This document shows, piece after piece, positions 42,553 to 43,267 of a DNA stretch of 43,267 nt; the first letter of the stretch is position 1, and each line of letters opens with the position of its first letter. A program made the translations under genes and the position numbers. The stretch comes from Clostridia bacterium. GTDB lineage: Bacteria > Bacillota_A > Clostridia > Christensenellales > Aristaeellaceae. The notes below the pieces were generated by a model. It had not been told where the DNA came from. It searched no databases and was given only the letters and a program-made list of their open reading frames with translations. The stretch is taken from assembly GCA_017464225.1 (NCBI GenBank), contig JAFUDW010000097.1:1-43267 (forward strand), in the 5' to 3' direction.

Positions 42553-43267
42553 ATGAGCAAGTACAGCAAGGAAGACATCATCCGCATGGTCCGGGAGGAC
42601 GACGTTGAATTTATCCGTATGCAGTTCACCGATATTTTCGGCCAGCTCAAAAACGTGGCCATCACCGCCAGCCAGATCGAAAAGGCCGTCAATAACGAGA
42701 TCATGATCGACGGCAGCAGCATTGAAGGCTTTGTGCGCATCAACGAGAGCGACCAGTACCTGCGGCCCGACCTTAACACCTTCGCCATTCTGCCCTGGCG
42801 GCCCCAGCACGGCAAAGTGGCTCGGCTGATATGCGACGTGTACAACCCGGACGGCACGCCCTTTGCGGGCGATCCCCGGGGCGTGCTCAAGCGGGTGCTC
42901 AAAAGAGCAGCCGATCTGGGTTATTCCTTCAACGTTGGTCCGGAAATGGAGTTTTTCCTGTTCCAGACCGACGGCCAGGGGCGTCCCACCACCACGACCT
43001 CAGACGAGGCGGGCTACTTTGACCTGGGCCCGCTGGATCACGGCGAAAGCACCCGGCGCGAAATCTGTATGACGCTGGAGCAGATGGGCTTTGAGATCGA
43101 AGCCAGCCACCACGAGGTGGCGGCCGGACAGCATGAGATCGATTTCAAATACGCCGACGCCCTGACGGCGGCGGACAACATCATGACCTTCAAGCTGGCC
43201 GTTAAATCGCTGGCCCAGAAAAACGGCCTGCACGCCACCTTTATGCCCAAGCCCGTATTCGGCATCA
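42553..43267 (+). CDS. glnA: Glutamine synthetase type I, 3' end cut by the window
   Basis: ATP-dependent formation of glutamine from glutamate and ammonium. The first 238 residues are visible and remain open to the window edge. [46 protein letters not shown] and [11 protein letters not shown] (metal-binding Glu) followed by [15 protein letters not shown] are standard GS I-alpha signatures; the full protein should be about 440 residues. AAGGAGG is six bases before the ATG. It is divergent from asnB and preceded by a leader terminator. Together with amt-PII and asnB it forms a nitrogen-assimilation block. Confidence 0.97.
   Translation, partial: MSKYSKEDIIRMVREDDVEFIRMQFTDIFGQLKNVAITASQIEKAVNNEIMIDGSSIEGFVRINESDQYLRPDLNTFAILPWRPQHGKVARLICDVYNPDGTPFAGDPRGVLKRVLKRAADLGYSFNVGPEMEFFLFQTDGQGRPTTTTSDEAGYFDLGPLDHGESTRREICMTLEQMGFEIEASHHEVAAGQHEIDFKYADALTAADNIMTFKLAVKSLAQKNGLHATFMPKPVFGI

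Overview
The window reads as one continuous chromosomal segment of a low-complexity, GC-rich (roughly 60% by eye) Bacillota, most likely an uncultured gut-type member of the class Clostridia. This rests on Gram-positive signals: canonical AGGAGG ribosome binding sites, TTGACA/TATAAT promoters, two T-box leaders, a THF riboswitch in front of an ECF folate S-component, RNase Y, a ComEB-type dCMP deaminase, an LCP protein, a TrpXYZ-like ABC transporter and an Amt-PII fusion. I see no rRNA, tRNA, CRISPR array, insertion sequence or prophage.

Layout, left to right. 1-4842: 3' part of lepA, then a minus-strand dagK-like/proB/proA group (proline synthesis). 4956-9124: a membrane-anchored cyclophilin (+), then minus-strand DUF1934/unknown/MBL hydrolase genes and an M3 peptidase. 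9226-11075: rny, preceded on its own strand by what looks like a stand-alone small RNA with a promoter and terminator. 11162-16026: comEB-LCP, then a THF-riboswitch operon folT-nth-znuC-znuB, in which nth carries an in-frame TAG. 16244-22263 (minus): DUF2461-pgm-murC-GH65 phosphorylase. 22326-25078: pepF with two uncharacterised small genes. 25079-30617: a ferritin-like protein, then prfA-GNAT-topB-tandem barnase-barstar. 30651-34451: HAD phosphatase (-), BofC-like protein, VanY-type carboxypeptidase with two peptidoglycan-binding domains, EEP hydrolase. 34496-38612 (minus): T-box leader, 2-hydroxyacid dehydrogenase and a TrpXYZ-like transporter. 38666-43267: a nitrogen-assimilation block with amt-PII, asnB (own T-box) and the start of glnA.

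How the genes work together: the right end forms an ammonium/asparagine/glutamine module in which every gene has an RNA leader. asnB has an Asn(AAC) T-box that probably acts on translation. amt and glnA each have an intrinsic terminator directly after the promoter, with similar 5' arms. The neighbouring dehydrogenase/transporter operon has a T-box whose specifier reads UGG (Trp) in the same register that gives AAC for asnB. The most unusual coding finding is a secreted protein with two barnase domains that have each lost a different key residue, followed by a single barstar gene. All family assignments are from reading the translations. No database search was run.
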